NCBI GenBank assembly: GCA_001817765.1
Contig: MHIZ01000028.1
Coordinates: forward strand, 1 to 16,477
Source: Candidatus Colwellbacteria bacterium RIFCSPLOWO2_02_FULL_44_20b
GTDB taxonomy: Bacteria; Patescibacteriota; Minisyncoccia; UBA6257; Colwellbacteraceae
DNA length: 16,477 nucleotides
Direction: 5' to 3'
In this document: in pieces, positions 1-7,018 of the stretch
Layout of the letters: each line of letters begins with the position of its first letter
How positions within the stretch are numbered: position 1 is the stretch's first letter
Translations under genes and position numbers: made by a program
The notes under the pieces: generated by a model
Databases searched by the model: none
What the model saw: only the letters and a program-made list of their open reading frames with translations
Told to the model about the DNA's origin: nothing

Positions 1-1754
1 TTTTTTGAGGAGATTTCTTTCTGGAGTTGCGCAACGAATTCAGATAATTTCAAAGCTCCAATATCGCCCTTGCCACGTTTGCGAATCGCGAGTGTTTTCG
101 ACTTCACCTCACGATCACCAAGAACGACAAGGTAGGGAACTTTCTTAAGTTCGCCTTCGCGAATGCGTTTGCCTAAAGTTTCACTTTCATCAAGGATCTC
201 AACACGAGTCCCGGCGCTCGTAAGCTCCTCAAAAACTTTCTTAGCATAGGCGCTGTGTTTCACGCTGATTGGCAAGAGCAGTACCTGTGTCGGCGAAAGC
301 CACAAAGGAAAGGCACCGGCGTAATGTTCGATCGCAACCGCGAGAAAGCGCTCGATCGAACCCATAATCGCCGCGTGAATCATTACAATCCGCTCCGCCT
401 CGCCCTTTTCATTCGTACAGGTGAGATCAAATCGTTCCGGCATATTAAGATCAAGCTGAATGGTCGCAACCTGGTGCTCTCTACCAATCGCGTCTTTGCC
501 CATAAAATCAAGTTTCGGTCCATAAAAAGCCGCCTCGCCAATGCCATCAAACGCGTCAGCCTTTTTTTCTTTTGCAATATCACGAAGCATCTGTTCCGCG
601 AACGCCCAGCGTTTCTTATCACCAAGGTATTTCTCCGGATGTTTCGGGTCGTGCGTTGAGAGCCGCACGCGAAGGGGAATATTGAACGCTCCGTAAAATT
701 CATGAACAATGTCCCAGATTTTTATAAACTCTTCTTTCGCTTGACCTATTCGGCAAAACACATGCGCATCGTCTTGAGTAATGCTTCGCACACGAGAAAG
801 TCCCGCGAGCTCTCCCGATTGTTCATCGCGATACACCATCGTCGTATTCGCGTACCGCTGAGGAAGTTCTCGATAGCTCCAGAGCCGCCGTTTGTAGATT
901 TGCGTATGATGAGGACAATTCATCGGCTTCATAGCGAATTCATGCCCTTCGCGGGTGTTGATGCGAAAAAGATCGTCCTTAAATTTCTCCCAGTGTCCGC
1001 TCCGTTCGTAGAGTTCTCGTTTCGTGATATGAGGGATCTCAACGCGCATATAGCCGCGTGCTTTACGAAGTTGCCAGACAAAATCATCAAGAAGATTTCG
1101 AAGCATCGTACCTTTCGGTGTCCAAAGCGGCAGTCCGCCACCAACAAGATCGGAAAAGACAAAAAGATCGAGCTCCGGTCCAAGTTTCTTATGATCACGC
1201 CGCTCGGCTTCCTCAAGAAGTTTAATGTGACTATCAAGTTCTTTCTTCGTCGCGAATGCGAGTGCGTAAATCCGTTGAAGTTGAGGATTCTTTTCATCCC
1301 CACGCCAATATGCTCCCGCGAGCGTCGTAAGCTTGAAAGCATCCGGAGCAATTTCTTTCGTGTTCTTAACATGCCCGCCGCGGCAAAGATCAACAAATAC
1401 CGTCCCAGTCTTATAAACTGTCAGGTCTTTTTTCTCTCTAACAAACTCCTTAATAAGATCAAGTTTGAACGGCTGGTTTTTAAAAAGCTTTTTAACTTCC
1501 ACCGCCGTTACTTTCTTTCCGGAGAACGCGAGATTTTGCTTGATAATCTTTTGCATACTTTTCTGAAGTTCGGGTAAAACCTCGTTAGTGATGGGTTTCA
1601 CAAACTTGAAATCATAATAAAACCCGTTCTCGATGACGGGTCCGATACCAAGTTGCGCATCAGGAAATTTCTCTAAAACCGCCGCCGCGAGCACGTGAGC
1701 AAGCGAATGACGGATGTTTTCTATTGAAGCTGGACTATCTTTGCGTCGTTGCAT
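1..1754 (-). CDS. thrS: Threonyl-tRNA synthetase, TGS-less (3' end cut by window edge)
   Basis: Class II synthetase that charges tRNA-Thr in the cytoplasm and edits mischarged serine. I translated the minus strand by hand: 584 codons run without a stop to the window edge. The N-terminal editing domain is visible as HSLAH (H16, H20) and the later DLCRGGH motif. The catalytic core shows MNCPHH (C280, a zinc ligand in this family), RVRSITQDDAHVFC and the motif-3 segment GSIERFL. The C-terminal anticodon-binding domain ends with AIRKRGKGDIG, so only a few residues can be missing. The ATG at 1754 gives just about 11 residues before the editing domain, so the usual N-terminal TGS domain is absent. 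The start lies inside dnaE and the two genes overlap by 34 bp, which implies translational coupling behind dnaE. Identity is secure; the exact start is less so. Confidence 0.95.
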   Translation of the reverse strand, partial: MQRRKDSPASIENIRHSLAHVLAAAVLEKFPDAQLGIGPVIENGFYYDFKFVKPITNEVLPELQKSMQKIIKQNLAFSGKKVTAVEVKKLFKNQPFKLDLIKEFVREKKDLTVYKTGTVFVDLCRGGHVKNTKEIAPDAFKLTTLAGAYWRGDEKNPQLQRIYALAFATKKELDSHIKLLEEAERRDHKKLGPELDLFVFSDLVGGGLPLWTPKGTMLRNLLDDFVWQLRKARGYMRVEIPHITKRELYERSGHWEKFKDDLFRINTREGHEFAMKPMNCPHHTQIYKRRLWSYRELPQRYANTTMVYRDEQSGELAGLSRVRSITQDDAHVFCRIGQAKEEFIKIWDIVHEFYGAFNIPLRVRLSTHDPKHPEKYLGDKKRWAFAEQMLRDIAKEKKADAFDGIGEAAFYGPKLDFMGKDAIGREHQVATIQLDLNMPERFDLTCTNEKGEAERIVMIHAAIMGSIERFLAVAIEHYAGAFPLWLSPTQVLLLPISVKHSAYAKKVFEELTSAGTRVEILDESETLGKRIREGELKKVPYLVVLGDREVKSKTLAIRKRGKGDIGALKLSEFVAQLQKEISSK

Positions 1755-4700
1755 ATAAGTTTGAATTCGCCGTTTCTTCGGGAGACTTTGCCCGATAGTT
1801 GGATAATGTTATTTTCTTGCCATATCTCCGCCGTTTTCGCAAGTACGTCGGAAAAAACGAGTACTTCAATAGTATCCTGTAAATCTTCAATTCGTGCAAA
1901 GAGCATCGGCTGTCCTAACTTTGTTGTAAAACGCTGGATGCGGACAATAAGCCCGAAAGTTTTTGCACGAACCCCGTCGCGTTCAGTTTGAAGAATGTCT
2001 TTAATCGAGGACAAACCTTTCGGTCTCGAATCGACATAACTTTTAAGCGGGTGATCGGTAACATAAAGTCCTAAAAGCTCTTTTTCCCATTGTAAACGCT
2101 CAAGCCGATCATCTCCGCCATTCGAGTGGAGGCGAAGTTCAATTCGCGGCGCTTGGCCGAACAAACTTGTCTGCGATGTGTCTTTTGATTTTTTAAAACC
2201 ATTGCTCATCTTGAGAATGTATTCAACCTGTTCAAGGGTCGCCCTACGTTCGGTGATAAGCGAGTCGAGTGCGCCACTCTTAATCAGGCTCTCGAGTGAT
2301 TTTTTATTAAGGTCTTTGTGATGAATGCGAGTCATAAAGTCGCTAAAATTCTCATATGGTCCGCCGCGCATCCGTTCTTCAAGAATCGCCGCGGCAATAT
2401 GCGCGCCGAGATTCTTAATAGCAAGAAGCCCGAAGCGAATTCCCTGCGATTCAGGAGTAAAAGCGATAGAGCTCTTATTGACGTCCGGCGGAAGCACAGC
2501 GATTCCCATACGCCGCGATTCCGTGATAAGAAACGCGATGCGCTCAATATCTCCCGCGTCGTTGTTGAAAAGCGCCGTCATAAATTCAATCGGGTAATGA
2601 GCTTTAAAATATGCCGTCCAATAACCGATAAGCGCGTAGCAGGCGGCGTGTGATCGGTTAAAACCGTACCGCGCGAACGCAGGAAATAATTCCCAAATTT
2701 GCTTAGCAACACGCGGTTCAACCCCGTTTTTAATAAGTCCTTGAATAAGTTTTTCTTCCTGCTCGGCAAGAAGCGTCTTAATTTTTTTACCAATCGCCCG
2801 TCGCAAAGTATCTCCTTCGGCAAGCGTAAAGCCAGCAAGATCGGTCGCGATACGCATCATCTGTTCCTGATACACGCCAATGCCGTAGGTACTTTTCAAA
2901 ATCGGCTCAAGCTTCGGGTGGAGATAGGTAATTGGTTCAAGATTATGTTTTCGTCTGATAAATGTAGGAATAAGTTCCATCGGTCCGGGTCGGAATAAAG
3001 CAACAAGCGCGATAAGGTCTTCAAGTATAGTCGGCTTAATTTCTTTCATATATCGTCGCATTCCGCTCGACTCAAATTGGAAAACACCGGTTGTCTCTGC
3101 CGTCCGAAGCATCTCAAAAGTTTTTACGTCATCAAGCGGGACTTTTGAAACTTCGACATCAAGATTGTGTATTTCTTTAAGAAGCCGTTTTGTCTCTTCA
3201 AGGATGGTAAGATTTTTGAGCCCCAAAAAATCCATCTTAAGAAGTCCGAGATCTTCAACGCTGTGCATTTCAAACTGCGTGATAACCGTCGTATCGCTCT
3301 GAGGAGATCGCTGAAGCGGCACGTAATCAGTAAGAGGGTTTTTTGCAATAACAACGCCGCATGCGTGCACCGAGGCGTGACGCACAACACCCTCAAGTCG
3401 CATCGCGGTGTCGAGAAGTCGTTTCGCTTCGGGGTCGTTTGTGTAGCGCTCCTTAAGTTCTGGAATTGCCTCGATGTCTTTGGGAAGAAATGATTCTTTC
3501 TCGGTTGAAGGATGAAACGGAATAAGCTTCGCGATCTCATCACAAAAAGAATAGGAAAATCCCATTGCCCGCCCCGCGTCTCGTACCGCCGCTCGCGCCG
3601 CCATTGTTCCGAAAGTAATAATTTGCGCTACGCGATCCTCGCCGTATTTCTCACGCACATAGCCTAAAACCTCATCACGTCGCACATCGGTAAAATCGAG
3701 ATCGATATCAGGCATTGAAATACGATCAGGATTCAAAAACCGTTCGAAAAGAAGCCCGTATTGAAGGGGATCAATATCAGTAATGCCAAGAATATAAGAA
3801 ACAACACTTCCCGCCGCCGATCCTCTTCCGGGACCGACGACAATTCCGCGCTGTTTCGCCCAATTCACGAAATCCTGCACAACCAAAAAATAATCGGAAA
3901 ACTTCATCTGTTGAACAATCGAAACTTCGTAATCAATGCGCTTCTTAACTTCCTCGGTAAGCTCGGGGTAACGCAAGGAAGTACGCTCATCAACAAGTTT
4001 CCGAAGATACGAACCTGATGTTTCACCCTCAGGAACGGAAAATTCAGGAACAAGCGCCTGCCCGAGTTTCAATTCGAAATCAACCTTATCCGCAATCTTT
4101 ACCGTGTTCTCAACTGCCTCAGGAATGTGTTTAAAAAGTTCAACCATTTCTTCGCTTGATCGAAACGATCCGTCATAATCCTTAAAAGAAAGCCGATCTT
4201 CTTGATCAAGTTGTTTGCCGGTTGAAACCGCGAGTAAAACTTCGTGCGTTGATTTGTCATCACGTCGTAAATAGTGCGAGTCTTGTGTTGCGACAAGAGG
4301 AATACCGGTTTCTTGTGAAAGCCGAATATAAAAATCGTGAAACTCCGGCGTATGCGGCTGAATTTCAAGATAATAATCATCGCCAAATAAATCTTTGTAC
4401 CAAAGCGCAAGTGTTTTTCCTTCCTCGAACTGATTATTTTTCGCGAGTCGTGCGAGTTCGCTCGAAAAACATCCGGAAAGACACATAAGACCCTCGTGGT
4501 GCTTTTCGAGAAGTTCCCGATCAATCCGAGGCTTGTAATAAAACCCTTCGAGATGCGCCTTTGTTGAAAGCTGAATAAGGTTTTTATAACCGGTTTCGTT
4601 TTTTACAAGAAGTGTCAAGTGATATCGCTTCCGATCTTCAACATGATCTCGTGAGTGTCGCGTACCATGCGCGACATATGTCTCCATTCCAATAATCGGT

Positions 4701-4879
4701 TTGATGCCCGCTTTCTTCGCCGCTTTATAAAATTCAACGGCGCCATACATGTTACCGTGGTCCGTAAGTCCAACCGCCTCCATTTCAAGTTCCTGAACTC
4801 GCTTCATCATATCCGGTATCTTCGATAACCCATCGAGAAGGGAATAATGGGAGTGATTGTGAAGATTAACGAATTTCAT
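1721..4879 (-). CDS. dnaE: DNA polymerase III alpha subunit
   Basis: Replicative C-family polymerase, 1052 aa, somewhat shorter than E. coli DnaE (1160). The N-terminal PHP domain keeps blocks expected to bind metal: H7/H9/H11, D40-H41 (TDHG), E66, H87, C137 and D200-x-H202. The palm shows GPGRGSAAGS (349-358) and PDIDLDF (390-396), with catalytic D391 and D393; the third aspartate is D550 in KMDFLGL. A helix-hairpin-helix region and a C-terminal OB fold follow. The ATG at 4879 is chosen because MKFVNLHNHSHYS is the usual family start and a TATAAT box lies 9 nt upstream; the longer open frame adds 28 residues unlike the family. thrS overlaps its 3' end by 34 bp. The intact PHP site suggests proofreading within this subunit, by comparison with Thermus-type DnaE (inference). 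Confidence 0.97.
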   Translation of the reverse strand: MKFVNLHNHSHYSLLDGLSKIPDMMKRVQELEMEAVGLTDHGNMYGAVEFYKAAKKAGIKPIIGMETYVAHGTRHSRDHVEDRKRYHLTLLVKNETGYKNLIQLSTKAHLEGFYYKPRIDRELLEKHHEGLMCLSGCFSSELARLAKNNQFEEGKTLALWYKDLFGDDYYLEIQPHTPEFHDFYIRLSQETGIPLVATQDSHYLRRDDKSTHEVLLAVSTGKQLDQEDRLSFKDYDGSFRSSEEMVELFKHIPEAVENTVKIADKVDFELKLGQALVPEFSVPEGETSGSYLRKLVDERTSLRYPELTEEVKKRIDYEVSIVQQMKFSDYFLVVQDFVNWAKQRGIVVGPGRGSAAGSVVSYILGITDIDPLQYGLLFERFLNPDRISMPDIDLDFTDVRRDEVLGYVREKYGEDRVAQIITFGTMAARAAVRDAGRAMGFSYSFCDEIAKLIPFHPSTEKESFLPKDIEAIPELKERYTNDPEAKRLLDTAMRLEGVVRHASVHACGVVIAKNPLTDYVPLQRSPQSDTTVITQFEMHSVEDLGLLKMDFLGLKNLTILEETKRLLKEIHNLDVEVSKVPLDDVKTFEMLRTAETTGVFQFESSGMRRYMKEIKPTILEDLIALVALFRPGPMELIPTFIRRKHNLEPITYLHPKLEPILKSTYGIGVYQEQMMRIATDLAGFTLAEGDTLRRAIGKKIKTLLAEQEEKLIQGLIKNGVEPRVAKQIWELFPAFARYGFNRSHAACYALIGYWTAYFKAHYPIEFMTALFNNDAGDIERIAFLITESRRMGIAVLPPDVNKSSIAFTPESQGIRFGLLAIKNLGAHIAAAILEERMRGGPYENFSDFMTRIHHKDLNKKSLESLIKSGALDSLITERRATLEQVEYILKMSNGFKKSKDTSQTSLFGQAPRIELRLHSNGGDDRLERLQWEKELLGLYVTDHPLKSYVDSRPKGLSSIKDILQTERDGVRAKTFGLIVRIQRFTTKLGQPMLFARIEDLQDTIEVLVFSDVLAKTAEIWQENNIIQLSGKVSRRNGEFKLICNDAKIVQLQ

Positions 4880-4888
4880 TACAACCCC

Positions 4889-4894
4889 ATTATA
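4889..4894 (-). promoter_or_regulatory. -10 box of dnaE, near-leaderless
   Basis: A perfect TATAAT on the minus strand lies 9 nt before the dnaE ATG (4879). With a usual -10 to start-site distance, transcription would begin about 1-3 nt before the ATG. The -35 region is poor. No Shine-Dalgarno sequence is present or could fit. Confidence 0.6.
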
Positions 4895-4928
4895 GAGAAT
4901 GCGGAGGAGAACGGGAAAGTGGATAGGA

Positions 4929-4934
4929 TATACT
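4929..4934 (+). promoter_or_regulatory. -10 box of rnhB, near-leaderless
   Basis: TATACT lies 9 nt before the rnhB ATG (4944), the same spacing as dnaE on the other strand. No good -35 box is seen. The two divergent -10 boxes are 34 bp apart, so polymerase binding at one promoter would probably exclude binding at the other. Confidence 0.5.
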
Positions 4935-4943
4935 GTAGAAGAA

Positions 4944-5513
4944 ATGAGGTTTGTCATAGGCATAGACGAAGTTGGACGAGGGGCGCTTGCCGGCCCTGTT
5001 ATAGTCGCGGCGGTTTGGATGCCGCGAGGGGTTATTTTTAGGAACCTTAAAGATTCAAAGAAATTAACGCCTCATCTCCGCGAGAAATGGTTTGAAAAAA
5101 TAAAAAAAGACCCACGTCTCGAATATGCGATCGCTCGTATGTACCCAAAGGCGATTGATCGGATGAATATTGCAAAGGCAACGAATAAAGCCGCGTACAA
5201 AGCGTATGTGAGACTACGCGCCGGAAAAACAAATAAAATAAGAAACTGCGAAACAATTCTTGATGGCAACCTTTATTTACCAAAGAGTATTAAACAAAAA
5301 ACAGTCGTGAGGGGTGATGAGAAATTCACTGCCGTAAAGCTTGCCTCAATTGTCGCGAAAGTAACCCGCGATGGGTATATGGTAAAGCTCCACAAACAAG
5401 ATCCGCGGTACGGATTCGACATTCATAAAGGATATGGAACAAAACTTCATTGTGAAGCGCTCCGAAAAAACGGCTACTCGATGCATCACCGAAAAAGTTT
5501 CCATATTAATTGA
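4944..5513 (+). CDS. rnhB: Ribonuclease HII
   Basis: Cleaves the RNA strand of RNA-DNA hybrids, including single ribonucleotides in DNA and primers. The protein is 189 aa, normal for the family. It starts with the conserved MRFVIGIDEVGRGALAGP, which carries the first two acidic catalytic residues (D and E of IDEVGRG). ILDGNL and VAKVTRD provide the other two aspartates, so the catalytic set is complete. The ATG at 4944 is chosen because it places IDEVGRG at the normal distance from the N-terminus and follows a -10 box by 9 nt; an in-frame ATG at 4899 would add 15 unrelated residues. It is divergent from dnaE with 64 bp between the starts, which fits a shared role in replication. It ends in TGA, whose bases overlap a candidate -35 box for the next unit. 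Confidence 0.95.
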   Translation: MRFVIGIDEVGRGALAGPVIVAAVWMPRGVIFRNLKDSKKLTPHLREKWFEKIKKDPRLEYAIARMYPKAIDRMNIAKATNKAAYKAYVRLRAGKTNKIRNCETILDGNLYLPKSIKQKTVVRGDEKFTAVKLASIVAKVTRDGYMVKLHKQDPRYGFDIHKGYGTKLHCEALRKNGYSMHHRKSFHIN

Positions 5514-5538
5514 CTTTTCTCACAGAATCTTCAATACT
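5510..5538 (+). promoter_or_regulatory. Candidate promoter of the rpmF-nusB-rnc-smc unit
   Basis: TTGACT (5510-5515), a 17-nt spacer and AATACT (5533-5538). The -35 box overlaps the rnhB stop codon. It would give a leader of about 90 nt containing a short hairpin (AAGGCT with AGCCTT, about 5569-5594). A second -10-like TATACT at 5628-5633 lies only 3 nt before the first possible rpmF start. Which one is used cannot be decided from sequence alone. Confidence 0.4.
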
Positions 5539-5636
5539 AGCTAAGTATGACAGACCCAGGTCTCTAAAAGGCTGTAATTAATTTGAAGCCTTGAAGTTTA
5601 TCTCTAAAGTAAACCTAATTAACTAACTATACTGAA

Positions 5637-5843
5637 ATGGGAGGTGTGCCAATGCGACATCATACGAGTTCGAAAGTGGGCCGACGGCGGTCTCATTTAG
5701 CATTGAAAAAGAAAAACGTGATGGTATGCGCAGAATGCAAAGCGCCAATTCTTCCCCATCGATATTGTTCAAACTGCGGTTACTACGGCAAAAAGAAAGT
5801 AACAGAGGTTAAGGCGAAAACAAAAAAGAACGTCAAAAAGTAA
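5637..5843 (+). CDS. rpmF: Large ribosomal subunit protein L32
   Basis: Small zinc-ribbon protein of the 50S subunit, 68 aa. The basic N-terminal part (RHHTSSKVGRRRSHLALK) and the CAEC ... CSNCGYY pair of CxxC motifs identify L32, and all four zinc ligands are present. The start is ambiguous. The ATG at 5637 keeps a GVP segment that resembles the AVP start of ordinary L32 but has no Shine-Dalgarno sequence. The in-frame ATG at 5652 is preceded by GGGAGGTG at a good distance and would give 63 aa. It is the first gene of a cluster with nusB only 3 nt downstream. The tail is lysine-rich. Confidence 0.93.
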   Translation: MGGVPMRHHTSSKVGRRRSHLALKKKNVMVCAECKAPILPHRYCSNCGYYGKKKVTEVKAKTKKNVKK

Positions 5844-5846
5844 AGA

Positions 5847-6326
5847 ATGGCGGCACGGCAATTAGGTCGTTCAGTAGTATTGCAATCTCTCTATGAGTGG
5901 GATTTTGAGGGCAAGACGGGAGATCTGCAAAAAATCATCGAGCGCAATTTAGAAGAATTTGCGCCGGGCCTTGCTGACAAAGATTTCGTAAAACGTCTCT
6001 CGAACGGCGTCCTCGAAAAAATCAAAGATCTTGACGGTATTATTGAAAAAGCGGCGCCGGAATGGCCTCTGCCCCAGGTTGCTGTTGTTGATAGGAATGT
6101 TTTAAGAATAGGCCTCTACGAACTACTTTTTGCTGATAGAAAAGAAGTGCCGCCTCGTGTTGCGATTAACGAAGCAATTGAGCTTGCGAAAACATATGGC
6201 GGACAAAATTCAGGAAAGTTTATAAACGGTGTTTTAGGAACCATTTATCGGGAGATCGGAGAACCCGATAAAGGTCCGGATAAAGAAGAAAAAAATAAAG
6301 AGAAATCATCTGAAACCGAAGGATAA
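5847..6326 (+). CDS. nusB: Transcription antitermination factor NusB
   Basis: RNA-binding factor that works with NusE (S10) at boxA sites in rRNA operons to prevent premature termination. The protein is 159 aa. The helical core begins at [18 protein letters not shown], and family segments [16 protein letters not shown] and [30 protein letters not shown] are clear. The last 20 or so residues form a charged Lys/Glu tail beyond the normal fold. It starts 3 nt after the rpmF stop without a Shine-Dalgarno sequence. Its TAA stop shares one base with the rnc ATG (TAATG), which points to coupled translation. Confidence is high. Confidence 0.95.
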   Translation: MAARQLGRSVVLQSLYEWDFEGKTGDLQKIIERNLEEFAPGLADKDFVKRLSNGVLEKIKDLDGIIEKAAPEWPLPQVAVVDRNVLRIGLYELLFADRKEVPPRVAINEAIELAKTYGGQNSGKFINGVLGTIYREIGEPDKGPDKEEKNKEKSSETEG

Positions 6327-7018
6327 TGTCCGAGAATCCCGAGTTAGAAAAAATCATCTCCTACAAGTTCAAAAACGAAGCGTTCCTAAAAGAGGCGTTG
6401 ACGCACCGTTCGTATGTGAATGAAAACCCTTCCTGGAAATATGGCAATAATGAGCGACTCGAATTTTTAGGCGATGCCGCGCTCGAACTCGCGGTGACTG
6501 AGTGTCTTTTCGAACAAAAGAAAGATGCGCAAGAAGGTGAGTTAACTGTGTTCCGTGCCGCTCTTGTAAACACTCAGATGCTTTCAAGAATAGCAGACGA
6601 GATCAATCTTCATAAATTCATATTCCTCTCAAAGGGAGAAATTATAGACAACTCAAAAGCTCGTGAAGGAATCCTCGCTGATATGATGGAAGCATTGATT
6701 GGCGCCCTCTATAAAGATGGCGGCTATGAAAAGGCGAAACAATTCATCGTCAAATTCATAATGCCGCACCTCAGTGAAGTAATCGAAAAGAAACTCTACA
6801 AAGATCCCAAAAGCCTTCTGCAAGAAATCGTCCAAGAAAAATTGAGATTAACGCCAACTTATAAGATTCTCGAAGAATCAGGCCCCGATCATGAGAAAAC
6901 GTTCCGCGTTGGGGTATACTTTAATGGAACGCTTCAAGCTGAAGGGGTTGGTTCGTCGAAACAGGAAGCTGAATTAAAAGCGGCTGAAGCGGTGCTCAAT
7001 GTTTTTAAAACGTCTTGA
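6326..7018 (+). CDS. rnc: Ribonuclease III
   Basis: Double-strand-specific endonuclease that processes rRNA precursors and structured mRNAs. The protein is 230 aa, the normal size. The catalytic domain shows the signature NERLEFLGDA (42-51) with E43, E46 and D50, and the second site LADMMEALIGALY with D119 and E122. A double-stranded-RNA-binding domain fills about residues 160-228 (DPKSLLQEIVQ ... SSKQEAELKAAEAVL). It overlaps nusB by 1 nt, and smc starts inside its last 20 nt, so all three genes are likely on one transcript. All catalytic residues are present. Confidence 0.97.
   Translation: MSENPELEKIISYKFKNEAFLKEALTHRSYVNENPSWKYGNNERLEFLGDAALELAVTECLFEQKKDAQEGELTVFRAALVNTQMLSRIADEINLHKFIFLSKGEIIDNSKAREGILADMMEALIGALYKDGGYEKAKQFIVKFIMPHLSEVIEKKLYKDPKSLLQEIVQEKLRLTPTYKILEESGPDHEKTFRVGVYFNGTLQAEGVGSSKQEAELKAAEAVLNVFKTS

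Noticed and set aside
702..1577. Long plus-strand open frame of 291 codons
   Set aside because: It lies entirely opposite thrS, whose motifs are clear; the plus-strand product resembles no family and is an antisense shadow.
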